Of a DNA stretch of 64,000 nucleotides, positions 8,671 through 16,961 are shown piece by piece. Origin of the DNA: Porphyrobacter sp. IPPAS B-1204 (GTDB lineage: Bacteria > Pseudomonadota > Alphaproteobacteria > Sphingomonadales > Sphingomonadaceae); contig RHGM01000005.1 of assembly GCA_003724185.1 (NCBI GenBank), positions 1-64,000 of the forward strand, read 5' to 3'. The translations under genes and the position numbers were made by a program. The notes under the pieces are model-generated. The model searched no databases. It saw only the letters and a list, made by a program, of their open reading frames with translations, and was not told the origin of the DNA. How positions within the stretch are numbered: position 1 is the first letter of the stretch; each line of letters begins with the position of its first letter.

Positions 8671-8827
8671 TTTCGCTTCCCCCCGATCACAGTTTTATGA
8701 TCCTGATGCGGATCGAGTCAATCAACGGGTTGATTGTTGGCAGAATGTAGAACCGTAACCGTTGCTTGCCGGTTGACACCTTCGATCGTTGGCAGCCTTA
8801 TAGCTTCAAATGATTCTGGAGCAGGCT

Positions 8828-9899
8828 GTGCGATTTTTATTGCGACTGGCGGCAATCTTTTTATGCGCGGCGGGGTTGGCTGGTGTTGCGCCTTCTCCGC
8901 AACTTGCCGCACAGGTATTCACCGAGCCCGCAAAGCCTGCTGCAAAGAAACCCCGTTCTCGTGCCCCAGCTGCAGTTCCTGCCCGTCGTAGGAGCGGCGC
9001 GCGCGAAACCGATGGAGTGGAAGTCCCGCCTCCGCCCCCCCCCGCCGACATTCGCTGAGCCTGATGCCTATTGTGCAGTTAACCTTGATGCCGAGGGACC
9101 AGGGCCGGACTTTGTTTCCACTATTCCGTCCTGGGTAGCCAACGGGTGGAAGCTGGCATCGAACAGCGCTCAGCCGGTCAGTGCGTCGGCGATGAAGTGG
9201 AAATGTTCGGCTGGCAGGGTGCTCGCTTGCAATAGCTCGACTGGTCAGGACCTGTGTTCCAAGCCGGAGAACTTGGCCGAAGCGACACAAGAGATGATCA
9301 CTTACTGCGCCGATAAGCGAAAAGGCGCCGTTCCTCGCGAGATTACTGGTAATTTACTTTCTGTCTGGGTCTGTAAGAACCGCAAGCCGGCTTTGTCCGG
9401 GTACCGCACGGATGTTGACGCAGATGGTTACCTTTTTGGAACTTGGCTTAACGTAACACCCTTCTCGCCCGCCAACATGGTCGGGGATGTCCCTCGCGCC
9501 TACATGGCCAACTGGGCGGTGCCAGTAAAGGTGGGCTTGTTTGGCTCGATGATCAGATCCGGCAACCTCACAAGTGATTTCAACCCTCGCAGCTTTGTCA
9601 CAACATTTTCAGCGATGCAGATCGATGGGGGAGCGTTGGGCATGGTTGTGGGAACCAACGTGTATTACGGCGAAAGCCCGGCCGGAGTCGCACCCTCTGG
9701 CTGTGAGGCAAAGTTGATACTTTCGGCGGTTACGGCGAGCTCGATCACTCTGACCGAACGTTATGTCGCGCAGCCGAGTAATTGCCGCAAGCCGGAGACC
9801 TTCATGCTGCAGGTCCGCGATGGTCAGATGCTGGTGAACTGGATGGCAAAGGGCAAAGCCAAGCCGAAAAGGTCAGAGTGGGTGCAGGCGTTTCAGTGA
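8828..9899 (+). CDS. secreted hypothetical protein, frame broken at a 9-C run
   Basis: The start is probably GTG at 8828, with GGAG six bases upstream; an ATG at 8810 is in frame. The first frame gives a good signal peptide (LLRLAAIFLCAAGLAGVA) and a basic, proline-rich segment, then stops at 9058. The long downstream frame begins in the same region and continues as TFAEPDAYCAVNLDAEGPG to 9899, with seven or more cysteines and no known domain. The two frames join if one C is removed from the run at 9035-9043. The mature part (about 280 residues) looks like a disulfide-rich periplasmic or secreted protein. It may be phase-variable, a pseudogene or a base-calling error. Function unknown. Confidence 0.6.
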
Positions 9900-9966
9900 G
9901 AATCTTCCTTTTTTGACAAGTATTCTTCTACCAAATTTGTTAGGGCCTGTGAAATTCGATGATCTC

Positions 9967-10848
9967 TTATTCGCCGCACGCGAAATCTAGCGAGGTGTAG
10001 GCCGCATAATCACCGTATTTTGCCGCAAAGTTCGTATCTCCGGCACAGCCAATATTATTGACGATGATTTGATATTCGATCTCTTTCTTGGAACCAAAAT
10101 CGAAATTGTCAAATTTCTTGCTCGCAAGTACCTTCCCATTAGCATCGGTAACGATGAGCCTAAGGCCCTCCTTCGGAGGGAAATCGACTTTGCGCAATGG
10201 TATGGAAAACCTGACTGCATCCGTCGGCTCTTTGGCGCTACCTTCGCCAATTACCGTGTTCCATAAAATGAAATCGGAATTGTAGACGAGTTCTTCCGAG
10301 TAGGCTTTGCTCTCCGGATACCAGAGCCGAACCGAAGGATCGCCGAGCGCGCTGGATCCCGATTCCTCCGGTAGGCCATTTTCCGCGTCGCCGGATTTAT
10401 CATCTGAAGTAAGTTTGGGTGCCACCTCGCCGGAATAGACCGCTCGCTGAGCCGGGGTCATAGCCGTACAATCCAAATGCGCCTGACGTTGAAGGTCCGT
10501 TTCGGTTAAGTCACCGCTGTCCTGCTGCATCATCAGAGCAGCTTTATACGGGCCAGCACAATTCGAGATTTCGGCAAGTTCAGCGGAAGTCTGCTTTGGC
10601 TTGCCGGAGTCGTCACTCCCATTTCCAAGCGCCCCGTTTTTGACAGCTGCAAATCCCCCAACACCTAGAATCAATGCCACCACGGCAATGCTTGCCACTA
10701 CCGGCATACGCTGCGCCGCATCGGGCGGGAGAGCAGCCACTGGTGCGTGCGGGGTGCTTACGGCGTTCTTCGCCATCGGCGCTCCACAGCCCGCGCAGAA
10801 GTTTGCTTGTGGCTTTAACCTTGCGCCACAAAGATTGCAGAATGTCAC
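9967..10848 (-). CDS. zinc-ribbon, single-TM protein of unknown function (cluster member 1)
   Basis: 293 residues from GTG at 10848. This start is chosen because GGAGGA sits about 7 bases upstream and because the frame then opens directly on the zinc ribbon, as in its neighbours. The protein begins with FCNLCG...FCAGCG (residues 3-22), a four-cysteine ribbon. It has one membrane segment near 60-82 (VASIAVVALILGVGG) and a C-terminal domain of about 200 residues with no relative that I recognise. Topology is predicted as zinc ribbon inside and the large domain in the periplasm. Two cysteines in the outer part could form a disulfide. It lies 25 bases behind member 2, so the two are probably one transcript. 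Confidence 0.68.
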   Translation of the reverse strand: MTFCNLCGARLKPQANFCAGCGAPMAKNAVSTPHAPVAALPPDAAQRMPVVASIAVVALILGVGGFAAVKNGALGNGSDDSGKPKQTSAELAEISNCAGPYKAALMMQQDSGDLTETDLQRQAHLDCTAMTPAQRAVYSGEVAPKLTSDDKSGDAENGLPEESGSSALGDPSVRLWYPESKAYSEELVYNSDFILWNTVIGEGSAKEPTDAVRFSIPLRKVDFPPKEGLRLIVTDANGKVLASKKFDNFDFGSKKEIEYQIIVNNIGCAGDTNFAAKYGDYAAYTSLDFACGE

Positions 10849-10873
10849 CGCCTTCCTCCCCCTTCTTGCGTCT

Positions 10874-11803
10874 CTATAGGCACCCCTCGACATACCTGAT
10901 GGACTGCGTGCCTGACCAGATTGCCTCGATTGTCTCGCTGTCGCCAACATAGAAGCGCAGGCCGCGCTCGGGGGATTGCCAGAAAAGGTAATCGGTTCCG
11001 CCATAGGTATTTGGCTCGGAAACCAGGGCTTCGCCATAAGCTTGCCGGAGATCGGCTACGCCCATCCCAACATGAACCCCCTTTTGTGTCATGAGCTGCG
11101 GGTTACTTGTCAGGAACGACGTGGCCACATTGTTCTCGAACATCACTGAGAACCGCCCATCGAGACTATCGTAGGTCTCGCAGTACTCAGCACTCTGGCC
11201 GTAAGTGCCCTGTTCAGACAGATGGCCCAAGAAGTCCGGTCTTGGCCGCCCGACGAACAGTCCGCCCATTCCCGCTGGGTAGATTATTTCCCAGCTGCCG
11301 ATATTGCCGTCCCAGATGTAGCCTCCCTCATCGAGCTTGAACCACTTCTGCCCGGCTTCGCGCCCAGCGACTAGTTGGCCGTTGATCTCTTTTCCCTCCG
11401 GCAGGGAGCGGAGCACTATGGTTTCATTCGAACTTGGATAGTCGCGCACGTTCGCTGTCCCGGTAAGAAACAGTGTCTGCGGGTCTGAGAGAAACTGGTC
11501 AGCGTAGGCCACCTTCCACGAGGCAATTTCGTCGATCGTGCCGGACTCCCTCGGCTCCTCAATTGATGCACTGGCCCGTTTAAATAGCCCAGATTGCCAC
11601 GCAAAAACGCCGCCACCACTAATCAACAGGACAATGACGGCTAGGCTGACAAGTAATCGCGGGCTCGATCTAGACTTAGAAAAGGTTGGGAGCGGAGTGG
11701 GTACATGTGCTGTGGTGGCTCGATGGGCGGTGGGTGTCCCACACGACCGGCAGAACCGCGCGCCTTCGTTCAGTTGCTGTCCGCACTTTCCGCAAAACGC
11801 CAT
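10874..11803 (-). CDS. zinc-ribbon, single-TM protein with SH3-like domain (cluster member 2)
   Basis: 309 residues from ATG at 11803, preceded by GGGGCGGGG. It opens with FCGKCG...FCRSCG. A membrane segment lies near 50-70 (LLVSLAVIVLLISGGGVFAW). About residues 105-160 resemble a bacterial SH3 (SH3b) domain: GTANVRDYPSSNE, then LPEGKEINGQLVAG, then WFKLDEGGYIW. The last 150 residues are unfamiliar and contain GVHVGMGVADLRQAYG, a pattern seen in proteins that monitor substrates by small beta domains. Bacterial SH3 domains outside the membrane often bind peptidoglycan stems, which would fit the M23 peptidase nearby, but this is inference. Divergent from member 3, with 77 bases between starts. 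Confidence 0.7.
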   Translation of the reverse strand: MAFCGKCGQQLNEGARFCRSCGTPTAHRATTAHVPTPLPTFSKSRSSPRLLVSLAVIVLLISGGGVFAWQSGLFKRASASIEEPRESGTIDEIASWKVAYADQFLSDPQTLFLTGTANVRDYPSSNETIVLRSLPEGKEINGQLVAGREAGQKWFKLDEGGYIWDGNIGSWEIIYPAGMGGLFVGRPRPDFLGHLSEQGTYGQSAEYCETYDSLDGRFSVMFENNVATSFLTSNPQLMTQKGVHVGMGVADLRQAYGEALVSEPNTYGGTDYLFWQSPERGLRFYVGDSETIEAIWSGTQSIRYVEGCL

Positions 11804-11880
11804 GACCCCGCCCCCGATGCGTTGTTGTGTGACGTTGTTGTAAGAGTTATCTAAATGCAAGTTTCTAAATGGGGGTAGGA

Positions 11881-13182
11881 ATGTTCTGTCACGCATGCGG
11901 TGCCGACAACGAGGATCGCAGTCGCTTTTGCCGTTCGTGCGGGTCCGCATTGGGAACGGTCGCGACCGCACTAGGGCCACTCCCGGTCCCGGCAGATATC
12001 ATGCCAGCGATTGTGACAACACCGGCACAGCTCAGAACAACTCAAATGGCCGTCAAGATCTGTCCCATGTGCGAGACCGACTTCCCGTCTTCACTGGCGT
12101 TCTGCGATCGGGACGGCACGGCGCTTGTGGCGCTGGGAGCAGTCACAGATGAGCCGCAAGTTGCAAGCAATGAAGCCCAACCGAGCATACCGGCGATGGA
12201 GCCTGCGGAAGTTCTGCCGAGCATGGCAGCGCCTTGTGCAGGGTACTGCGAAGACTGTGGTTCAGGACTCTTGCCCGCTGACACCTACTGCTCGGATTGC
12301 GGTTACAGAGTTGATATGCTTCGCGCTCCGGGTACAGCATCGACCGTATCGGCTGCACCTTGGGTTGACGAAAGTCGTCACACAATGGGGATGGACGCGT
12401 ATGACCCCATCTTGCTGGAATCTAGAGCGATCTCCGAGCCCGCTGTTTTGGAGGCGGAGGTGGTGGCGAAGACGATTCCACTGTCTTCGGCGCAGGATGA
12501 ACAGCCTTCTTTGTCTGCGAAGCATGAAAGCCGTGCCGGTCGTCAAGAATCGCTCGAGTGGCTGGCACCCGCGCCTGCTCACCCTAGCGGGTACCCACCG
12601 GAAACGCAGGCCTCTGGCGAGGAGGTTGAGAATATGCCCAAGGGAAGCAGTACGCTTGTCTGGGCGGCTGGCATGCTCGGTTTGATTGCTGCCGTGGGCG
12701 GCGCGGGCTTTGTTTGGCGCGAACAGCTGGTGGCCTTGATCGGGGGCGATGCTGAGGAGGCGGCCGCAGCCGAGTTGGCTGCGGTGCAGGCTGGCATTCC
12801 ACGTGTAGCCGGGAAATACACCGCCTTTCTGATGGATCAGGAGATCGAAATCGCGTTCGAAGGCGGTCCGGACGTGCTAGCGCGGGCCACAGGGACCGCT
12901 CACTACCTCAATACGGTCAATGGCGGTCGCTGTGTGTCGCGCCTTGTGGCGGTCGAAAGCGGCGGCATTGGCGGGGATCCCAACGGCAAGGTGCTTTTCA
13001 GCCAGCAGCCCAAGGATGGCGAGCCTGCCTGCGGTCAGGACATTCCGGTGCTAATAGACTTGGATAAGCAGACCATCGCCGGCGACGGTCTCGTGTCCCG
13101 TCTGTTGGTTGAATGGCAATCGCCAGAGACAGGCAAAGTGTTGATGAGCGGTGACCTGGTTCTGGCGGAAAGCGCTGAGTGA
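11881..13182 (+). CDS. triple zinc-ribbon, single-TM protein (cluster member 3)
   Basis: 433 residues from ATG at 11881. An ATG at 11869 adds four residues, but GGGGG just before 11881 and the MFCxxCG start shared with paralogues favour the later one. Three ribbons are visible: FCHACG...FCRSCG at the start, ICPMCE...FCDRDG near 60 with one cysteine replaced, and YCEDCG...YCSDCG near 120. A long acidic, low-complexity region follows, then a membrane segment near 250-272 (WAAGMLGLIAAVGGAGFVW) and a C-terminal domain of about 140 residues with two cysteines. The inside part would be about 250 residues, much larger than in members 1 and 2. Function unknown; the multi-ribbon layout suggests protein or nucleic-acid contacts in the cytoplasm. 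Confidence 0.68.
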   Translation: MFCHACGADNEDRSRFCRSCGSALGTVATALGPLPVPADIMPAIVTTPAQLRTTQMAVKICPMCETDFPSSLAFCDRDGTALVALGAVTDEPQVASNEAQPSIPAMEPAEVLPSMAAPCAGYCEDCGSGLLPADTYCSDCGYRVDMLRAPGTASTVSAAPWVDESRHTMGMDAYDPILLESRAISEPAVLEAEVVAKTIPLSSAQDEQPSLSAKHESRAGRQESLEWLAPAPAHPSGYPPETQASGEEVENMPKGSSTLVWAAGMLGLIAAVGGAGFVWREQLVALIGGDAEEAAAAELAAVQAGIPRVAGKYTAFLMDQEIEIAFEGGPDVLARATGTAHYLNTVNGGRCVSRLVAVESGGIGGDPNGKVLFSQQPKDGEPACGQDIPVLIDLDKQTIAGDGLVSRLLVEWQSPETGKVLMSGDLVLAESAE

Positions 13183-13230
13183 TCGCTTTCGCAATCTTCT
13201 ACATTTGGCTACTTCGGCAAGCCAGACACC

Positions 13231-14337
13231 TCACTTCTCCGGTCTGATCCTTCCGACCTGCCGGTCAGGATCAAGCAACCCGCCGCTCCCGCTTTGAATC
13301 CTGCCTCCCCCGTCAATTTTGCCCACGCGCTCCGGCGCGCCGAGAATGCTTCCGTCATCGTTGAAAATTCGGCCTTGTTCGTCGATTTGTCCGACTTGAG
13401 TATCGGGATCGAAGATGCCTCCGCTGCCCTTGAAGATGCGCCCCCTGTCATCGATGCGCCCAACGCGTTCCGATACACCCAACACGCTGCCATCGTCACC
13501 GTAGATCTGGCCATCTGCGCCAATTCTGCCGACTTGCTCTTCCGGATCGAGCAAGCCGCCGCCGTGCCGGTAAACCTTGGCCCCATGCGACCCGGCGAAC
13601 GGGATGCGATTGGGCCGAAAGCCTTCACCATCGCCGGCTCCGAGCATTAAACCCATAATCCACAGAGCGGCCACCACCATCAGCAGGAAAATGACGATTG
13701 CAACAACGAGATAAACTGTGATCACAATCAGCGCGATCAGCAGCGTAAAGGCCAGAACATAGCCGAAGATGCGCAATGATGCGGCAACCACCAAGTCTTC
13801 ACGATTATCCGCGAATTTCGCCCAACGCGTTCCCGTCCACACGACCGGGATGAGCAGCAGGCGGACCAAGTTCCCTTGACGGTTGCCGACAAAGCCATGG
13901 AGTTTTGCGTACCAACGGTCCGCCCAGTCCACGATGCTTGGCAACGGGCCCACACCGGTAAACGCGATCCACCAGCTGGGCACAAGAGCAACCGACACGA
14001 GCAGTGCCATTAGACCAAAGACATCATTACTTTCGCTCAAATAAATAGCCCAGAACGCCGATGCCATGAGAGTTGCGACATTCAAGACCAGATGTCGGCT
14101 CCAAAATGCGCCGACGCGATCATATGTCGAAACCTCAGGCGAAATCGCCGCGGCGGACTGCTCGCTACGATCAATGGTCACATGGGCAAACGGCAGGCTA
14201 TTGGGGGCACCGTCAGTTTGCAGTTGGCTATTGAACATAGCCAGATCCGCATCAAGCCGGGCCAGATCCTCCCCACATCCTCCGCAAAATCTTGCTAATG
14301 AGACGCGCGGCGCCCCACAATAACCACAAAAGCTCAT
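13231..14337 (-). CDS. zinc-ribbon multi-TM protein with beta-repeat C-terminus (cluster member 4)
   Basis: 368 residues from ATG at 14337. It starts FCGYCG...FCGGCG. Four or more hydrophobic segments lie between about 85 and 240 (for example VLAFTLLIALIVITVYLVV). The C-terminal 115 residues are regular repeats: VGRIGADGQIY, VGRIDDRGRIF, VGQIDEQGRIF and VGKIDGGGRIQ. They alternate with GGLLDP-x-x-QVG and DGS(V/I)LG-type linkers, giving a two-motif ABAB pattern. The pattern is like the beta-flower repeat families; that link is by style only. The ribbon and repeats would be on the same side if the helix count is even. It lies 35 bases behind member 5 on the same strand. Confidence 0.68.
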   Translation of the reverse strand: MSFCGYCGAPRVSLARFCGGCGEDLARLDADLAMFNSQLQTDGAPNSLPFAHVTIDRSEQSAAAISPEVSTYDRVGAFWSRHLVLNVATLMASAFWAIYLSESNDVFGLMALLVSVALVPSWWIAFTGVGPLPSIVDWADRWYAKLHGFVGNRQGNLVRLLLIPVVWTGTRWAKFADNREDLVVAASLRIFGYVLAFTLLIALIVITVYLVVAIVIFLLMVVAALWIMGLMLGAGDGEGFRPNRIPFAGSHGAKVYRHGGGLLDPEEQVGRIGADGQIYGDDGSVLGVSERVGRIDDRGRIFKGSGGIFDPDTQVGQIDEQGRIFNDDGSILGAPERVGKIDGGGRIQSGSGGLLDPDRQVGRIRPEK

Positions 14338-14372
14338 CAGCTTCACCCCAATTTGTTTGGTGATGCAAGGCG

Positions 14373-14945
14373 CTACGCTCCGTCCCGTAACGTACGTGTG
14401 TTTAATTCGAGCTCAACCTGGCAAAGTGCCAACTGCGCTTCGAGCTTTAGTTGAAAAGTCTTTGCGATCCCCCGGCGGCGACCAAAATAGCCTCCTCCGG
14501 CAATCCCTAACAACAGGGCAACCATTCCGACGCCGGAAACGGAACTTGACACGGATAAAACCGCGAAGCCGAAAGCCGCCCCAATCAACGCCCCGATGAT
14601 CGTAGACATGAGTACGATCTCATCCGCCCGCTGATAAAGGCCATCGGCAAAAGACTGAATAATCTGAGGATCATAAGCTACCGAGCCGCGGCTGATTAAT
14701 CCATATAGAGGGGGGCGAGGTGCTGAACCCGAAGCATATGGTACCGCTGGAGCCGCTGCATGGGCTAACGGCGGAGGGGCGAGTGGGTCCGAGGCGGCCG
14801 CCGCTTCGTCGTAACTTTCGACCTTTGCTTCAAAAGGTAATGGAGCAGGTTGCGCAATTCCATGCATCTCTAAGCCACAGTTCGTGCAGAACTTATTTTC
14901 TGCAGGCATTGATGCCATGCACTCAGGACATTCTATCTGAGCCAT
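14373..14945 (-). CDS. zinc-ribbon, TM-hairpin protein (cluster member 5)
   Basis: 190 residues from ATG at 14945, with GGGGGCG about 8 bases upstream. It opens with ECPECM...FCTNCG. An alanine/proline-rich linker follows. A hydrophobic hairpin sits near 115-160 (VLMSTIIGALIGAAFGFAVL and VALLLGIAGGGYFG), and a short helix follows (FQLKLEAQLALCQVELELN). Both ends should be cytoplasmic. It is first in a two-gene unit with member 4. The upstream region is AT-rich and probably carries the promoter. Unknown function; the shared ribbon and gene order tie it to the other members. Confidence 0.65.
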   Translation of the reverse strand: MAQIECPECMASMPAENKFCTNCGLEMHGIAQPAPLPFEAKVESYDEAAAASDPLAPPPLAHAAAPAVPYASGSAPRPPLYGLISRGSVAYDPQIIQSFADGLYQRADEIVLMSTIIGALIGAAFGFAVLSVSSSVSGVGMVALLLGIAGGGYFGRRRGIAKTFQLKLEAQLALCQVELELNTRTLRDGA

Positions 14946-15438
14946 TCTCGTTCGCCCCCGCAATAGAAGCCGCATATGAAGCAGCAATCCAAATATTGAC
15001 CGAAGTCGTCAACCTTTCCCGCGTCGCGACATGATCTCTAGAAGTCAATTAAGGTGTTATAAAAACCCAATATGAAGCAGAAATCAATTTTAGAATTCAA
15101 TTTATATTCGGATGTAAAATCCTAAACCCCAGCCGACTGCAAGAAATTTCCGGAAATTTTGTCTAAACGTCTTTTCTGCATTTAAAAAAGATCCATGAAA
15201 TCGAAATTAGGGTTGAAGCGAAAGCAACTGTTCGTCTATGATCGCAGGATTGAACCACTAGGGGTTGCTTCATAGACCCCAACAGCCGACATGGCGCTTG
15301 TCAAGGCAACGGCTTGGGGTATCGCTCCTCAACACACCCAACACATCAAAACATGGAATGTGAAGATTTGCAAATTGCACTTTCGCAATTGATCGATTCA
15401 TATCATAAATGCACCGATTGCTGGCTTGGGGGCGCAGA
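14946..15438. other. AT-rich intergenic region, about 490 bp
   Basis: No credible gene is seen. The section 15040-15240 is strikingly AT-rich against a GC-rich background and contains A/T runs and TTCCGGAAATT near 15150. It separates the divergent member-5 gene and the secreted protein at 15439, so it should hold two promoters. I could not pick defined -35/-10 boxes with confidence. Confidence 0.5.
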
Positions 15439-16527
15439 ATGAAAAGATTGAGGTGTCTTGCACTGGCTTGCACAGCGCTGTGTGTGCTCCCGCTTGATCC
15501 AAATCCAGTGTCGGCGCAGGCGTCGCCAGAAGCTGCGATGCAAATTCCGAACCGCTCACCCGGTCGGATGGCATGCAAGAACATGAAGGCACTTGAGGGA
15601 GCAATTGCAAGTTTTGAATCGGCAGAGTCGGCCCACACTAACGCAGATGGTTTGAAGGGCGATGGGTGCGTTTGGATTGCTGGAGATGGCCTTTTGCCGG
15701 TTTCAGATCCAATCGGCTGGCGCTACTCGGGCAATTATATGTTTTTGGTTACCGTCGTCACCTTGGCCGACGGAACCGGTTTGCTGCACCCAGCGGTTAT
15801 CGCCGACAAACGGAAGTGGCGGTTCGAAGATGAATGCGCCAAAATGGACGTGTTCGCCACAACGAGGGTTATGGCGACCGGTGAAAAGCACATGTATTTT
15901 GGCCAACGTCGCAAGGGTTTCGATGCCTTTTGCCTCAATCTGATCGATCGGGAAGCCGAAGCGGACCAGCTCAATCAACCCCAGTTCGATCTTTCGGAAA
16001 ACTGGAAAACGAGACCGTATTGGCGCAATATGATTGCATGCCAGGACCTCGGCGGGCTGGCACAGAGCCTTGATCGGATGGTCAACGAACAACAGGTCAA
16101 CAATAGCGACACCGCGACCTTCACGATGCGCAATGGGTGTATTTTCAGAAGTGTCGATGAAATCGTCGCGTCACGGTTTCTTGGCCTTTATCGGACCAAT
16201 CCGGTTTCGGGTAAATCGCCCGAGTTCATTATTGAAATCCATGAGGTGATCCATCTCAACCGCAGAACCGGGGTGCTGACAACCTCCTTGATGCCGACCA
16301 CCCCTGTCCGGACGAGGATGCTCAATCTTGACGCCGAATGCGGCTCGCCGATCGCGGTGCCGGTGGGCCGCAGCGGGGCCGTCTACTTATCTGGTGCTGA
16401 GCGGGGGCAGGTCGAAGCGGTGGTTGTTGATACGCCGGGCGGTCAGAAAGTCGGCTATTCCAATCTGCCGGACATCATCGGCAATCAAATTTGCGCCAAA
16501 CAGGACCTGGTGTTCCGGCGGAACTAG
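15439..16527 (+). CDS. secreted hypothetical protein with a duplicated domain
   Basis: 362 residues from ATG at 15439, chosen because GGGGGCG lies a few bases before it (an ATG at 15409 adds ten residues). The signal peptide is clear (CLALACTALCVLP, cut after VSAQA near 28). The mature protein looks like two related halves. One has RMACKNMKALEGAIASFES and then GDGCVWI; the other has NMIACQDLGGLAQSLDRMV and then RNGCIFRS. The matching cysteines could form a disulfide within each half. No enzyme motif is visible. It resembles the secreted protein at 8828-9899 in being a cysteine-bearing exported protein beside the zinc-ribbon cluster. Function unknown. Confidence 0.68.
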   Translation: MKRLRCLALACTALCVLPLDPNPVSAQASPEAAMQIPNRSPGRMACKNMKALEGAIASFESAESAHTNADGLKGDGCVWIAGDGLLPVSDPIGWRYSGNYMFLVTVVTLADGTGLLHPAVIADKRKWRFEDECAKMDVFATTRVMATGEKHMYFGQRRKGFDAFCLNLIDREAEADQLNQPQFDLSENWKTRPYWRNMIACQDLGGLAQSLDRMVNEQQVNNSDTATFTMRNGCIFRSVDEIVASRFLGLYRTNPVSGKSPEFIIEIHEVIHLNRRTGVLTTSLMPTTPVRTRMLNLDAECGSPIAVPVGRSGAVYLSGAERGQVEAVVVDTPGGQKVGYSNLPDIIGNQICAKQDLVFRRN

Positions 16528-16961
16528 AGCGCGATTGACGGGCAATCTAAGCTGCTAATTGTGAGCTAACTGTCGGCCTCGCTCAATTCCTGATATTTTG
16601 CGCGGGGCAAGACCGTAATCCCCATTTCTCCCATTGCGCGTTCCGCCTAGGGATTCAGGCGAAAGTAGCTGTTTGAGGAAAAGGCTAGGGTGCTTATTCA
16701 CCCATCGAAGTGGCAGCTTTGCGCTTTTGTCCCGGTCACTTAACTGGTCCGGGCGCGTCCCCAGAGACTGAAGTTCCACGGAGTGCATGCACTTGCTTCC
16801 CTGAAGGTCCGGCTCTGCGACGAGCCGCCATTCCCATCAGCGATTGGCAACGGCAGTGTTCGCCCGAAGCGGTCAAAGCCATTTCGACCAATTCGAAGCA
16901 CGAAAGGCTCAAGTATTAGCGATGCGGCGAATGGCATCGGTTGGTTCGCTGCCGCTGATCC
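16528..16961. other. intergenic region, about 430 bp, no gene recognised
   Basis: Both strands were read. A short minus-strand frame (16555-16788) has no start context, domain or coding style I would trust. The region lies between a plus-strand gene end and a minus-strand gene end, so it may simply be the gap where two transcripts converge. No clear hairpin terminator was found. Confidence 0.4.

Noticed and set aside
16555..16788. 77-residue minus-strand frame in the 430-base gap
   Set aside because: No domain or start context; composition not convincing.
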